NCBI RefSeq assembly: GCF_000422725.1
Contig: NZ_KE383909.1
Location: forward strand, 289,230 to 353,229
From: Flavobacterium subsaxonicum WB 4.1-42 = DSM 21790
Lineage (GTDB): Bacteria > Bacteroidota > Bacteroidia > Flavobacteriales > Flavobacteriaceae
Length of the DNA: 64,000 nucleotides
Direction: 5' to 3'
Shown: piece after piece, positions 10,070 to 19,076 of the stretch
Layout: each line of letters opens with the position of its first letter
Numbering within the stretch: position 1 is the first letter of the stretch
Position numbers and translations under genes: made by a program
Notes under the pieces: model-generated
The model's database searches: none
What the model was told of the DNA's origin: nothing
Seen by the model: the letters and a program-made list of their open reading frames with translations, nothing else

Positions 10070-11491
10070 TTACTGTTTAATAAAACGGGTAGAGTTTTGT
10101 TTGCCGTTTGCTGTTGTATTTACAATATACACACCGGCAGTTAGGCCAGATACATTTATTGTAGCAGTAGTTTGGTTTGGCGTGGCATCGATAACTTTTT
10201 GGCCTAAAAGGTTAAATACCTGTACACCATCTATATTATCCTGAGCCGTTACGTTTAATACGCTTGTAGCAGGGTTAGGGTAAACGCTAACAGCCTGTTT
10301 TGTAAAATCTACTGTTGCAGCCGTAGCCTGGCCTACACGTGCAAAGCCCAGTGCAGCCTCCTGAGATGGGTTAGCATTAATACCTGTTACTGAATAGCCA
10401 TATTGCACATGAGATCCCGCTGCGGGAGATGCTACGATGCTAAAATTTTCTCCCGGTACAAGCTCTTCTGTAGTCATTACAAGGTTAGCGTAGTTAGCAT
10501 CAAATATTTTTACAAAAGCAATAGCCGTGTAACCGGTAGCTAACGTGTTGCTAATCGTATGGCCTGTGTAGCTAAATGTTTGGCCTGCAAGGGCATCGTC
10601 CTGTACATAAGTGTTACCTTCAAATACTCTTGTGCCAATAGCGCCGTTTGCCCACTCGGCATCAGTACCATCGCCATAAGCGCTAAAGTTAGGGTGTAGG
10701 TCTAATGTGTTATTGCTGTTAACAACTGTTTTTAAGGCGTCTACGCCCCATGTACCACCATTGATATAGGTTGTACCATCTAATTGAAACCAGTTGGCGT
10801 AGCCAATAAGCTCTGAGTCGTTGTCTATAGAAACGGTAGTATCTACAGTTGGTTCTTCGGGCTCGCCGCCGCCAATAACCATTTTGCCATAAGCCGCTTC
10901 GTTAGCCGGGTTGGCATTTAATCCTCGTGTCATAAAGCCATACTGTACGTGTGCTGTTGCAGGATATTGCCCGATATTTACAGGAACTGTAAAATTGCCT
11001 TCTTCGTCTAAAACTACTGTTATCTCTGCAACCGGCGGAGATGAGTAGTTGGCATCTAATAACTTTACAAATGCTTTTACCTCATAACCCGCTACAAGGG
11101 TATTACTTACTACAGTACCACTAAAGGTTATGTTTTGGCCAACAAGTGCATCGTCCTGGACGTAGCTAAGAGCAAGCATTATTTTGTTGCCAAGCACTCC
11201 ATTAGACCATGTTGGATCTCCGGCAGTGTAGGCGCTATAGTTAGGATAAAGCGATACCGTATTATCTGTAGTGTTTAAGGTTGTTTTTAGGTCGGCAAGG
11301 GGCCAGTCTCCCGCATAGTTTTCATAAGTCTGCTCCGTGTTGTTGGTAAACCACAGCATTGCCGATAGCCACGTATCGTTTGCATCTACAGTAACATTGG
11401 TTTGCGCATTACCGCTAAATGATAGAAGAGAGAGGCCTAATAAAGCTGATGCTTTAAGTGCCTTACTTTTGAGTAATTGTTTTACTTTCAT
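10070..11491 (-). CDS. Two-repeat secreted protein with T9SS type A sorting domain
   Basis: A 473-residue exported protein with a signal peptide ending GNAQ and a C-terminal T9SS sorting domain (about 395-473: VYPNPATSVLNVTA, GLTAGVYIVNTTANGKQ). Between them are two homologous modules of about 170 residues. Each contains a W near the start, LD/SLYPNYSAY or LDLHPNFSAYG, a WxNG(V/A)(L/I)G segment, YVQDDAL(V/A)GQ, SNTL(V/A)(A/T)GY, FVK(L/I)(L/F)DANY, HVQYG(F/Y) and GLNANP(A/S). I do not recognise this module. It lies directly upstream of the PUL regulator, behind its own terminator, so a surface carbohydrate-related role is only an inference from position. Confidence 0.85.
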   Translation of the reverse strand: MKVKQLLKSKALKASALLGLSLLSFSGNAQTNVTVDANDTWLSAMLWFTNNTEQTYENYAGDWPLADLKTTLNTTDNTVSLYPNYSAYTAGDPTWSNGVLGNKIMLALSYVQDDALVGQNITFSGTVVSNTLVAGYEVKAFVKLLDANYSSPPVAEITVVLDEEGNFTVPVNIGQYPATAHVQYGFMTRGLNANPANEAAYGKMVIGGGEPEEPTVDTTVSIDNDSELIGYANWFQLDGTTYINGGTWGVDALKTVVNSNNTLDLHPNFSAYGDGTDAEWANGAIGTRVFEGNTYVQDDALAGQTFSYTGHTISNTLATGYTAIAFVKIFDANYANLVMTTEELVPGENFSIVASPAAGSHVQYGYSVTGINANPSQEAALGFARVGQATAATVDFTKQAVSVYPNPATSVLNVTAQDNIDGVQVFNLLGQKVIDATPNQTTATINVSGLTAGVYIVNTTANGKQNSTRFIKQ

Positions 11492-12042
11492 AAAAATTAA
11501 TTTTGGTTATGAATGTAAATGTATGTATTCAGCGAAAACGATGTAATTAATGTACCTATATACAAACTATACACTAAAATTATCAGGCAAATTTTAAATG
11601 TTTATATACTGTTAACTGCCATTTTGCGGTTGGTTTGGCACAAATTAAGATTATGGACATAACTATAACCTTGTAGTAACTATGTGTTTTGTATAGGCAA
11701 TGTATAGGTACATTGTAAGAATGTACTATTTTGTTGTAGTGCAAATACTAACACTACAATTACATTATTATAAAAATTTTGATTTAAATTTTTTCAGATT
11801 GTATTTTTCAACGTTTTTAATTATGATTTTATTGCCTCAAAGCATCATAAACTAAAGTTAAGTATTGGGCAAATTTTAAAATATGCAACTAATATGCGTA
11901 CATATATAAATATACTGTAATATAAGGTTTTAGCAATTTACGGGGTTAAAATGCCTGTTAATTAAATTTTAAATTAATGTTTTTAAATTTTTATTAAGAA
12001 ACACCTTGATAGTTTTGGCACACTAACATTAATTTAAACAAA
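11492..12042. other. AT-rich divergent intergenic region
   Basis: 551 bp between two divergent genes, very AT-rich, with no credible coding frame. Apart from the -7 box at 12010 I see no strong structure. Confidence 0.6.
12010..12017 (+). promoter_or_regulatory. Flavobacterial -7 box (TAGTTTTG)
   Basis: Matches the TAnnTTTG -7 consensus 25 bp before the ATG of the lipocalin-like gene. No clear -33 TTG is present at the usual distance. Confidence 0.45.
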
Positions 12043-12570
12043 ATGAAAAGGATTAATTTATTATTGGGCACACTAACTATTGCGGCCTTAGGATTTGCAT
12101 CTTGCAGCGGAGATGATGACAACAACAGCGATGTTACTATTGCTGGTACGTATGAACTGGAAGAAGTAAATACAGAAGCGGCTACTGATTTTGACCTGGA
12201 TGGTACACCACACGTTGACCAGACCGAAGAATCTGATTGTTATGATAACGGAAAAATTACTTTAAGGGAAGATGGCACATTTACTTATGTTGTTACAGGC
12301 ATACTGGTAAACGAGGCTACAGGCACATCTGGCTGTGCATCATCTTATGAGGCTTCTGGTACTTGGGAAGCTGACGGTACTGGTAACAATGCTGCTATAT
12401 CTGCTGCATATAAAGACCAGAATGGCGACGACCAGATTATAACCTTAGCTAAAAGCGGTAAAAAACTTACATTGGTAGATAACAATATTTTATCAAGATA
12501 TCCGGACAGAAATAATGCAGGTGGCGCTATTTACACAAGCGGCAGTACTACTTATGTGTTTGAAAGATAA
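12043..12570 (+). CDS. Lipocalin-like lipoprotein
   Basis: A 175-residue protein starting MKRINLLLGTLTIAALGFASC followed by SGDDDNN, a lipoprotein signal with acidic residues that suggest surface exposure. The mature part reads as a small lipocalin-like beta-barrel: GTYELEEVN at the start, ITLREDGTFTYV, SYEASGTWEADG and KLTLVDNN, matching the W/L/T spacing seen in lipocalin_4-type domains. Two cysteines (in SDCYDN and SGCASS) could form a disulfide. Ligand and role are unknown. It is a single-gene unit facing the T9SS gene downstream across a shared terminator. Confidence 0.75.
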   Translation: MKRINLLLGTLTIAALGFASCSGDDDNNSDVTIAGTYELEEVNTEAATDFDLDGTPHVDQTEESDCYDNGKITLREDGTFTYVVTGILVNEATGTSGCASSYEASGTWEADGTGNNAAISAAYKDQNGDDQIITLAKSGKKLTLVDNNILSRYPDRNNAGGAIYTSGSTTYVFER

Positions 12571-12592
12571 CATAAACCACATATAAAAAAAG

Positions 12593-12620
12593 AAGGCTGT
12601 CTAAATTAATAGACAGCCTT
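12593..12620. terminator. Bidirectional terminator
   Basis: An 11-bp perfect stem (AAGGCTGTCTA / TAGACAGCCTT) with a 6-nt loop, flanked by an A-run on the left and a T-run on the right. It can end both the lipocalin-like gene and the convergent T9SS gene. Confidence 0.9.
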
Positions 12621-12641
12621 TTTTATTTGAAATAAGTGTAA

Positions 12642-13574
12642 TTAGTTTACAGATATTTTTTTAGAAATTGTCTGGTTACCAGATACAATTTTAACGATGT
12701 ACATACCAGCTGAAAGATTGTTTAATTTAACCTGAGCAGAGTTAGTGTTAGGTTTAGCAGTTAATACTTGCTGACCTGCAACGTTAAACATAGTAACTTC
12801 AGAAATGTTATCCTGAGAAGCAATGTTTAATACATCTTTAGCAGGGTTAGGATAAGCTACAACTGAAGCATTATTTAATACCGGGTTGTTAACAGAAAGT
12901 TCTGTACCTTCAACATACTGAATGTTGTCCAGGTAGTAAGCATTGTTGTTTTCGCCTGTAGTACTATTTTCTAAACTCCAAAAGTCAACCTGGCCTAAAG
13001 TACCAGCTGTACTGTGAAAATCTCCAGAATAAACAGTTTCACCGTTAAATTTAATTTCAATCATCTGGTCATCAAGATTAATAACGTGTGTAATTGTAAA
13101 CCACTCACCCGGAATATAATCAGCAGTTTCTAATACATAGTTTGATGTTCCGTCAGAATACGTCCATGCAAGTTGATTAGGAGTAAATACATCATCAATT
13201 GTTACATAGTTAGCATACATGTTAATGCTAAATTCACTTTCAGTATCTTCTGCATCCATTATTCCGTAAAATGCCCAATCATCAGCAGTAGGAATAAGCA
13301 TATTATACTGTAAAGTATAAGTACCGCTTGATTTTTCGCCTAAAAGTAATAAAGCATCCTGTCCATCGTTTCCAATGTAACCAGACTTAGTACCACTAAA
13401 AGCTTCAGCTGTGCTTGCAACGATATTTTCACCAGGAACTCCTCCAGACCAGCTGGTCCAGTGCGCATTACCAATTTCTTCACCGTCTTCATAGCTTTCA
13501 AAATCGTCAGTAAACTGTGCGTTAGCCATAAAACCTGTAGCCAGGGCTAATGCTAAAAAATAGTTCTTCTTCAT
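12642..13574 (-). CDS. Secreted lectin-like protein with T9SS type A sorting domain
   Basis: A 310-residue exported protein with a signal peptide (MKKNYFLALALATGFMANAQ) followed by a jelly-roll/concanavalin-like region (about 20-225): FTDDFESYEDGEEI, SGTYTLQYNMLIP, YIPGEWFTITHVINL, IEIKFNGETVYSGDF and AYYLDNIQYV. The C-terminal sorting domain (about 235-310) has VAYPNPAKDVLNIAS, LSAGMYIVKI and a basic end. The organisation fits secreted laminin G-like proteins of Flavobacteriaceae. Its codon usage and composition are more AT-rich than the neighbouring PUL genes, which may reflect high expression. Confidence 0.82.
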   Translation of the reverse strand: MKKNYFLALALATGFMANAQFTDDFESYEDGEEIGNAHWTSWSGGVPGENIVASTAEAFSGTKSGYIGNDGQDALLLLGEKSSGTYTLQYNMLIPTADDWAFYGIMDAEDTESEFSINMYANYVTIDDVFTPNQLAWTYSDGTSNYVLETADYIPGEWFTITHVINLDDQMIEIKFNGETVYSGDFHSTAGTLGQVDFWSLENSTTGENNNAYYLDNIQYVEGTELSVNNPVLNNASVVAYPNPAKDVLNIASQDNISEVTMFNVAGQQVLTAKPNTNSAQVKLNNLSAGMYIVKIVSGNQTISKKISVN

Positions 13575-13880
13575 AAAATAAAGATTTAAATAAGTAATTA
13601 TTAAGTAAATAGTTTTTTCCTTTCAGTTTTTGATCGATGAAAAGGATAATCACAAAATTGTGAAATTTTATTTAGACTAACAAATTTATTACTATGTATT
13701 ATGCATTATTAACATATAAAACTCACGTAAAAGATTACATATTCAAAAATAAGTTCGATAAATTTTTGATTTTATGCATATTACCTGAAAAATATGATAA
13801 AAATTAATTTTTTATTTGTAAGATAAAATATGTAGGAAAATTACATGTAGATGTAAAAAAAGATGCCATGGCATCTTTTT
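13575..13880. other. Intergenic region
   Basis: About 300 AT-rich bases with no credible gene. It holds the -7 box at 13681 and the clpS terminator at its right end. Confidence 0.6.
13681..13688 (-). promoter_or_regulatory. Possible -7 box for the lectin-like gene
   Basis: CAAATTTA on the plus strand reads TAAATTTG on the minus strand, an exact TAnnTTTG match about 105 bp before the start codon. No -33 TTG is evident, and the region is AT-rich, so chance is possible. Confidence 0.3.
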
Positions 13881-13882
13881 TT
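13855..13882 (-). terminator. Rho-independent terminator of prmA-clpS
   Basis: A palindrome, seven A then GATGC, CATG loop, GCATC then seven T, directly touching the clpS stop codon. The A/T tails let it work in both directions. Confidence 0.85.
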
Positions 13883-14156
13883 ATATTATCTCTGCACTTA
13901 ATCCGGCATCAAGTAGTTGCGAGCATTGTGGCCTTAACTCTTTATATTCTCCTGTTTTAACGGTACATTTACCTTTATAGTGTACCAGCAGCGAGCATTG
14001 CTCTGCCTGTTCTGCCGTGTGTTTGCAAACCCTCATTAAGGTTTCTATTACATGGTCAAAAGTATTTACATCATCATTATACAGCACAATCTCGTTATTG
14101 TTGCCAACCTGCTCTTCTGTAAGTACTTCTTCTAATACTTTTTCTTTGGTACTCAT
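13881..14156 (-). CDS. clpS: ATP-dependent Clp protease adaptor ClpS
   Basis: ClpS binds ClpA/ClpC and delivers N-degron substrates to ClpP in the cytoplasm. The 91-residue protein has the ClpS core: IVLYNDDVNTFDHVIETLM (about 23-41, with the conserved NDD and TFD that shape the N-degron pocket), CKHTAEQAEQCSLLVHYKGKC and VKTGEYKEL. The ATG at 14156 (MSTKEKV) is preferred over an upstream in-frame ATG that would add 16 unrelated residues overlapping prmA. The gap after prmA is 20 bp, so the two form an operon. Confidence 0.95.
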   Translation of the reverse strand: MSTKEKVLEEVLTEEQVGNNNEIVLYNDDVNTFDHVIETLMRVCKHTAEQAEQCSLLVHYKGKCTVKTGEYKELRPQCSQLLDAGLSAEII

Positions 14157-14176
14157 AATCAAAAATTTAATACATG

Positions 14177-15007
14177 CTAATTTATATATTTTAGCGCCAC
14201 CCAATTATTTTTTTGATGCTTTTTTACAAACTTAAGCCCTTTTTCTGTGCACGATGCATCTATAAAAGGTATATCTTCTTCATAAAAACCGCTTAATAAT
14301 AAGATAGCATTCTCGTTAAGGCAGTCTACATACTGCTGCATATCGTTTAAAAGTATGTTACGGTTAATGTTAGCAATAATAACGTCATACTTTTTACCCG
14401 CTAATAAAGCCGCATCGCCCTCATAAACTGTAATGTTAGAACAGTTGTTGCGTTCTGCATTTTCTATAGAGTTTAGGTAGCACCAGTTGTCTATATCTAT
14501 AGCATCAATTGGCTGTGCGCCTTTCATTTCGGCTAAAATGGCAAGTATGGCAGTACCGCAGCCCATATCCAGCGTTTTTTTACCGGCAACATCTGTTTCC
14601 AGCAAGTGCTGAATCATCATAAACGTGGTTTCGTGGTGGCCGGTGCCAAAACTCATTTTAGGCTCTATAACAATGTCATACTGCACATCTATCTTTTCAT
14701 GAAAAGGTGCACGAACGCGGCAGGTGTTATCTACATCTATGGGTTCAAAATTCTTTTCCCACTCCTCATTCCAGTTAACCTGTTCAATTTCTTCTATAGT
14801 ATAGGTTATTGTAAACTCGTCTGACCCTAAGATCTGGATATCGTTTAAAACATCCTCTGTCCATAATTGTTTTTGTATGTATGCCGAAAGGCCATTTTCG
14901 GTTTCCTCAAAGCTTTCAAAAGGCATTTCGCCCAATTCGGCCATAAGTATTTCGGCTCCCGGCTCTTTGGGTGCTACAGTAAAATGGTATCCAATATATT
15001 CTGGCAT
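14177..15007 (-). CDS. prmA: Ribosomal protein L11 methyltransferase
   Basis: PrmA trimethylates ribosomal protein L11 with S-adenosylmethionine. The 276-residue protein has the family layout: a variable N-terminal substrate-binding domain (about 1-95) and a Rossmann methyltransferase domain. Visible motifs are MSFGTGHHETT before the cofactor site, LDMGCGTAILAILA (motif I), DIDNW (acid after beta2) and IANINRNIL (the NxxR-type motif IV). It heads an operon with clpS; a TAnnTTTG box lies just upstream of the ATG. Confidence 0.95.
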   Translation of the reverse strand: MPEYIGYHFTVAPKEPGAEILMAELGEMPFESFEETENGLSAYIQKQLWTEDVLNDIQILGSDEFTITYTIEEIEQVNWNEEWEKNFEPIDVDNTCRVRAPFHEKIDVQYDIVIEPKMSFGTGHHETTFMMIQHLLETDVAGKKTLDMGCGTAILAILAEMKGAQPIDAIDIDNWCYLNSIENAERNNCSNITVYEGDAALLAGKKYDVIIANINRNILLNDMQQYVDCLNENAILLLSGFYEEDIPFIDASCTEKGLKFVKKHQKNNWVALKYIN

Positions 15008-15021
15008 AACTAAAATTTTTG

Positions 15022-15029
15022 CAAAGGTA
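15022..15029 (-). promoter_or_regulatory. -7 box for prmA-clpS
   Basis: CAAAGGTA reads TACCTTTG on the minus strand, matching TAnnTTTG, 14 bp before the prmA ATG. A CAA (TTG on the minus strand) lies 15 bp further upstream, slightly closer than usual. Confidence 0.45.
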
Positions 15030-15052
15030 ATTATTTATAAGTAGCAATAAAA

Positions 15053-15073
15053 ACGGGCACTATAAATGCCCGT
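15053..15073 (-). terminator. Hairpin terminator of the porin gene
   Basis: A 7-bp stem (ACGGGCA / TGCCCGT) with a 7-nt loop, 10 bp after the porin stop codon, followed on the minus strand by TTTTTATT. Confidence 0.75.
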
Positions 15074-15083
15074 ATAAATATCT

Positions 15084-16298
15084 TTAAAAGTTTATTTGTG
15101 CCTGAAGGCGAAGCAGATTGCCTTTTTGGTGATTATCCTGTAGTGCAAAATCTTCGTAAGTACGGTCAGATATGGTATACATAGCTACAAACTCAAAATT
15201 TTTATTAAGTTGCCACTCTACGCCAACTTCAAACTCGTTAACAGCATAGCTGCGTGCATCGAGCTCGTGTTTTTTTCCGCCCCTGTAGTAGTTATATCGG
15301 CTAAAAGGAAAAAACATCATGTTTTTAATTGGCAACCTGTAATTTACCATGGCATAACCACCTTCTAAAGACTTTACTTTTATAGATTGAGATACTTTAT
15401 CAAACTGAGGGCCTTGTCCAATATTATATTCGGCAGTAAAGCCAAAAGGTTTTGGATAAAGTATAAACGATACGGTTGCGCGCCTGTCGGTATAATTTCT
15501 GTCTTCTTTGGTAGTAACACCCTCGCTAAGCTGAGAATCGGTAACGTAATAATTACCACTATAGCCCTGTATACCGGGTTCTATTATCTGGTTGCCAATT
15601 GTAAAAGGGTAGGTAGCCCTGGCAACAACATGCAGCTCGTCATTAGCTTCGGGGCGGTTGGCGGTCTGGCCGTTAAACACGCCAAATCCAAAAACGCCAT
15701 AATCTCCAGATCCCTTATAATTATCGCTAACCAGTTCGCTGTATAATTTGCGTATGCGTTTAGGGGCCCAGTAAAAAAAGGCACCCAAATCGCGCTCGTT
15801 ACTAAAAGCACTATTTATTGCATCTGCCCTGTCTAACGGAATCCTGTTTTGGCTGCTTTGCATATTTTCAAAGCCAAAAGGTATTTTACTTTGGCCAATA
15901 CGCACACGGTATTCGTTTTCAGCATCAAAACCTATATCAAAATATAAATCTCGTATCTGGCCAAAATTAAGCCCCGTTGAACTTGCAGAACTTGCAAAAT
16001 CGGGCTGAAAATAAAAATATACATTTTTATGTACCTGTCCAAAAAATACCAAACGCGCCCTTCTTAAAAAAAAGCCACCATCGCCACCCCATGAGCGGTC
16101 GCACTGCTCGCACCCAAGGTTCTCGTTAGTTTCCAGTAACCTGTTGTAACGCACTTGTGCATAGCCACGCAGGTTTATTTTTTCGTACCACTTTTTTTCT
16201 ACCGGTGGCACCGGGGTAGTAGCATCGGTATTAGTTTGGGCATATCCTGAAATTGTGCAGGCTAATAGCAAAAAAGAGAACGCTTTACAAAAATTCAT
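15084..16298 (-). CDS. OprP/OprO-like outer-membrane porin
   Basis: A 404-residue outer-membrane beta-barrel of the phosphate-selective porin O/P family. It has a signal peptide ending SGYAQ, a linker of about 25 residues, and then family hallmarks: LRGYAQVRYNRL, FFLRRARLVFFGQVHKNVYFYFQPDFA, LYFDIGFDAENEYRVRIGQSKIPFGFE and RDLGAFFYW, ending LLRLQAQINF with a terminal aromatic. Two cysteines in LGCEQCDRSWGGDGG form an unusual surface-loop CxxC before the first strands. The solute is not readable from sequence; the pho-type context needed to call phosphate is missing. Confidence 0.88.
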   Translation of the reverse strand: MNFCKAFSFLLLACTISGYAQTNTDATTPVPPVEKKWYEKINLRGYAQVRYNRLLETNENLGCEQCDRSWGGDGGFFLRRARLVFFGQVHKNVYFYFQPDFASSASSTGLNFGQIRDLYFDIGFDAENEYRVRIGQSKIPFGFENMQSSQNRIPLDRADAINSAFSNERDLGAFFYWAPKRIRKLYSELVSDNYKGSGDYGVFGFGVFNGQTANRPEANDELHVVARATYPFTIGNQIIEPGIQGYSGNYYVTDSQLSEGVTTKEDRNYTDRRATVSFILYPKPFGFTAEYNIGQGPQFDKVSQSIKVKSLEGGYAMVNYRLPIKNMMFFPFSRYNYYRGGKKHELDARSYAVNEFEVGVEWQLNKNFEFVAMYTISDRTYEDFALQDNHQKGNLLRLQAQINF

Positions 16299-16315
16299 CT
16301 AAAAATTATTTTGCG

Positions 16316-16323
16316 CAAAAGTA
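16316..16323 (-). promoter_or_regulatory. -7 box for the porin gene
   Basis: CAAAAGTA reads TACTTTTG on the minus strand, matching TAnnTTTG, 17 bp upstream of the ATG. No -33 TTG at standard spacing. Confidence 0.4.
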
Positions 16324-16553
16324 TATTTACAATGTTAAGTTAATGTTAACTGCTTATGGTGTTAACATTAAATTGATGTTGAAGAAAAGCAGTGGTAACT
16401 AAATGTTAATATTGAAATTTTGTAATGGCTGTTTTATTCATTAAATTAAAATTTAATGTTTTACATTTTTATATATCTACTATGATGTAAAGTTATTATT
16501 AGGAGCAGCATACAAGTATTGGGCAATTATAACGGCTAACATTTTTATTTTTC

Positions 16554-16561
16554 TAAATTTG
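16554..16561 (+). promoter_or_regulatory. -7 box for the aminotransferase gene
   Basis: TAAATTTG matches TAnnTTTG 24 bp before the ATG at 16586. The nearest TTG upstream is too far to be a normal -33 element. Confidence 0.45.
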
Positions 16562-16585
16562 CATTAGTTAATAATCTACTATATT

Positions 16586-18082
16586 ATGTTACAGGCTGCA
16601 GATACTATATTAAAGAGTGAACTGGAAGATTACTTTGCAAAGTTCAGGCAAAATATTATTGGCATTGGCCAGGAGTTTACCTCGCCTTTTGGTACGCAAA
16701 AAATTGTGTATACCGACTGGACTGCCAGTGGCCGGCTGTACCGCCCTATAGAAGATAAGATTGTTAACCAGTTTGGCCCTTTTGTAGCCAATACGCATAC
16801 CGAGACTACCGTAAGCGGTACGGCCATGACCAATGCCTACCACGAGGCGCGCCACATTATTAAAAAGCACGTTAATGCCGGTGCAGATGATATTTTAATT
16901 ACCGATGGCTCTGGTATGACGGGCGTTGTAAACAAACTGCAAAGGATATTAGGCCTCAAAGTACCCGAAAACCTGCGTACACATACCAATGTGCCTGCCG
17001 AGAAAAAACCGGTGGTTTTTATATCGCACATGGAGCACCACTCTAACCACACATCATGGTTAGAAACTATTGCCAATGTGGTTATTATACCGGCCTGCCC
17101 TAAAGGGCTTATTTGCCTTGACAGCTTTAAAGATTTATTAGAAGAATATAAAGACCATACGCTAAAAATAGCCTCTATAACGGCATGCTCTAACGTTACA
17201 GGTATTAAGACTCCTTATTATGAGGTGGCTAAGTTGATACACCAGTATAACGGAATTTGTTTTGTTGATTTTGCCTGTTCGGCGCCGTATGTAAATATAG
17301 ACATGCACCCGGCCGACCCGGATGCGTGGCTGGATGCTATTTTCTTTTCGCCGCACAAATTTTTAGGTGGCCCCGGTACTGCCGGTGTGTTGGTTTTCAA
17401 CAAAAAATTATACAAAAACATGGTGCCCGATAACCCGGGTGGGGGTACTGTTAGCTGGACCAACCCGTGGGGTGAGCACAAATACCTTGATAATATAGAA
17501 GAGCGAGAAGATGGCGGTACGCCCGGTTTTCTTCAGGTTATAAAAATTGCACTTGCCGTAAGGCTTAAAGAGCAAATGGGTGTAGCCAACATACTTAAGC
17601 GCGAAGAAGAAATTATTGAGTATGTTTTTGCCAGCCTTGGCAATGTGCCTAACATTAATATACTGGCACCACAGCAGCAAAACAGGTTAGGGGTAATATC
17701 TTTTTACATAGATAACCTGCACTTTAACCTTGGCGTTAAACTGCTTAACGACAGGTTTGGCATCCAGACGCGTGGCGGTTGCAGCTGTGCCGGTACTTAT
17801 GGGCATTACCTGTTGCACGTAGACCAGGAACAGTCTAATTATCTTACCGATAAAATATCGTTAGGCGACCTTATCCAGAAACCAGGATGGATACGTATGT
17901 CTATACACCCAACTACCACCAATGCCGAGATACAGTATGTATGCGACAGCATTAAGGCTATGGCCGAAAATCATGCCGAGTGGACTTTAGACTATAAATA
18001 CAACAATAAAAATAACGAATTTACCCACGTAAACGAAAGAGCCGATAGTGGTGTAAATATAGATCAGTGGTTTGATTTATAA
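16586..18082 (+). CDS. Class V aminotransferase-fold PLP enzyme (cysteine desulfurase-like)
   Basis: A 498-residue cytoplasmic PLP enzyme of the class V aminotransferase/cysteine desulfurase superfamily. Visible elements: VYTDWTASGRLYRP near the N-terminus, LITDGSGMTGVVNKL (cofactor phosphate region), ISHMEHHSNHTSW (PLP-stacking histidine region), VDFACSAPYVNIDMH, and SPHKFLGGPGTAGVL with the Schiff-base lysine at about 257. A Cys-rich loop GGCSCAGTYGHYLL near 397 sits where desulfurases carry the reactive cysteine. It is longer than SufS (about 405) because of a C-terminal extension. The true substrate is unclear; selenocysteine lyase or desulfurase activity is a family-level guess. The 3' end overlaps the convergent acyltransferase gene by 19 bp. 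Confidence 0.85.
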   Translation: MLQAADTILKSELEDYFAKFRQNIIGIGQEFTSPFGTQKIVYTDWTASGRLYRPIEDKIVNQFGPFVANTHTETTVSGTAMTNAYHEARHIIKKHVNAGADDILITDGSGMTGVVNKLQRILGLKVPENLRTHTNVPAEKKPVVFISHMEHHSNHTSWLETIANVVIIPACPKGLICLDSFKDLLEEYKDHTLKIASITACSNVTGIKTPYYEVAKLIHQYNGICFVDFACSAPYVNIDMHPADPDAWLDAIFFSPHKFLGGPGTAGVLVFNKKLYKNMVPDNPGGGTVSWTNPWGEHKYLDNIEEREDGGTPGFLQVIKIALAVRLKEQMGVANILKREEEIIEYVFASLGNVPNINILAPQQQNRLGVISFYIDNLHFNLGVKLLNDRFGIQTRGGCSCAGTYGHYLLHVDQEQSNYLTDKISLGDLIQKPGWIRMSIHPTTTNAEIQYVCDSIKAMAENHAEWTLDYKYNNKNNEFTHVNERADSGVNIDQWFDL

Positions 18083-18963
18083 CCGGCAGGGTCGTTACGG
18101 CGGTGTTTAAAGCGTTTATGTGTCCATAAATAATATGGTGGCACCTCTTTAATTTGCTCTTCGAGCATGTGCATAAAGCGGTCGCTTATTTCAAAATTGG
18201 GTACTTCTTTAATATTCTCCTCAACGGGTATAAAGGTGCATTTATAATAACCGCGGCCTGTTTTTTCTATTTTGGCAAATATCATGTTAAGCCCAATTTT
18301 TTTGGCAAGCATCTCGCCACCAACATGCACGGGTACTTCCATCCCAAAAAAATCAGCCCAGTGTATAGCGCTCGATAGTTTAGGCGACTGATCGGTTATA
18401 AAACCATAAACAGCGTGTACATTGTTTCTAATGTTGTTGCGCATGGTAGGTATAACATCGCGCACCCCAACAAGATCGGCATTAAAACGGCTACGCATTT
18501 TTTTAACCAGCCTGTCAAAATATTTGTTCTTAATAGGTTTGTATATTCCGTAGCCTTTTAAGCTAAGATGACGGTTCATTACCAGCATCCACTCATAACT
18601 GCCGTAATGCCCCATAAGCATTGCAACACTTTTTTGCTGCTTTTCCAGCTCGCGTACCACTTCAAAATTAGTAAATACAAAACGTTTGTTTATTTGCTCG
18701 TCTGATATAGTAAGTGTTTTAGCCATCTCAAAAAAGTTATCGCAAAAATGGCGGTAAAACTTTTTCTCAATATCTTTTTGCTCATTTGCCGTAAGGTGGG
18801 GCAGTGCCAGGCTAAGGTTAAGCCTTACTGTGGCTTTACGGTAGCCAACAATCCTGTAGACGATGAAGTACATAACATCCGACAAAAAATAGAGCAGAGG
18901 GAACGGTAGTATAGAGATTAGCCAGATAAATGGGTAGGCCAGTATATATGCTAAAAGCTGCAT
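18064..18963 (-). CDS. LpxL/HtrB-like lipid A acyltransferase
   Basis: A 299-residue inner-membrane acyltransferase, probably adding a secondary acyl chain in lipid A biosynthesis. It has an N-terminal membrane anchor (MQLLAYILAYPFIWLISILPFPLLY, shown in part), the acyltransferase motif MGHYGSYEW (HX4E, the catalytic histidine and acid), GIYKPIKNKYFD and ITDQSPK, all typical of the family. The ATG at 18963 is preferred over an in-frame start 29 codons upstream because a TATCTTTG -7 box (18976-18983) lies between them. Confidence 0.88.
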   Translation of the reverse strand: MQLLAYILAYPFIWLISILPFPLLYFLSDVMYFIVYRIVGYRKATVRLNLSLALPHLTANEQKDIEKKFYRHFCDNFFEMAKTLTISDEQINKRFVFTNFEVVRELEKQQKSVAMLMGHYGSYEWMLVMNRHLSLKGYGIYKPIKNKYFDRLVKKMRSRFNADLVGVRDVIPTMRNNIRNNVHAVYGFITDQSPKLSSAIHWADFFGMEVPVHVGGEMLAKKIGLNMIFAKIEKTGRGYYKCTFIPVEENIKEVPNFEISDRFMHMLEEQIKEVPPYYLWTHKRFKHRRNDPAGYKSNH

Positions 18964-18975
18964 TCTTTTTTTATG

Positions 18976-18983
18976 CAAAGATA
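18976..18983 (-). promoter_or_regulatory. -7 box for the acyltransferase gene
   Basis: CAAAGATA reads TATCTTTG on the minus strand, an exact TAnnTTTG match 12 bp before the ATG at 18963. Confidence 0.45.
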
Positions 18984-19076
18984 ACGTATTTATTGTTTGA
19001 TGGGCGGTTGGTTGCCCCACAGCAAAATTGCAAATAAAATAGTACAACAAGAGTACTATGATTAAGTGTATTACGT

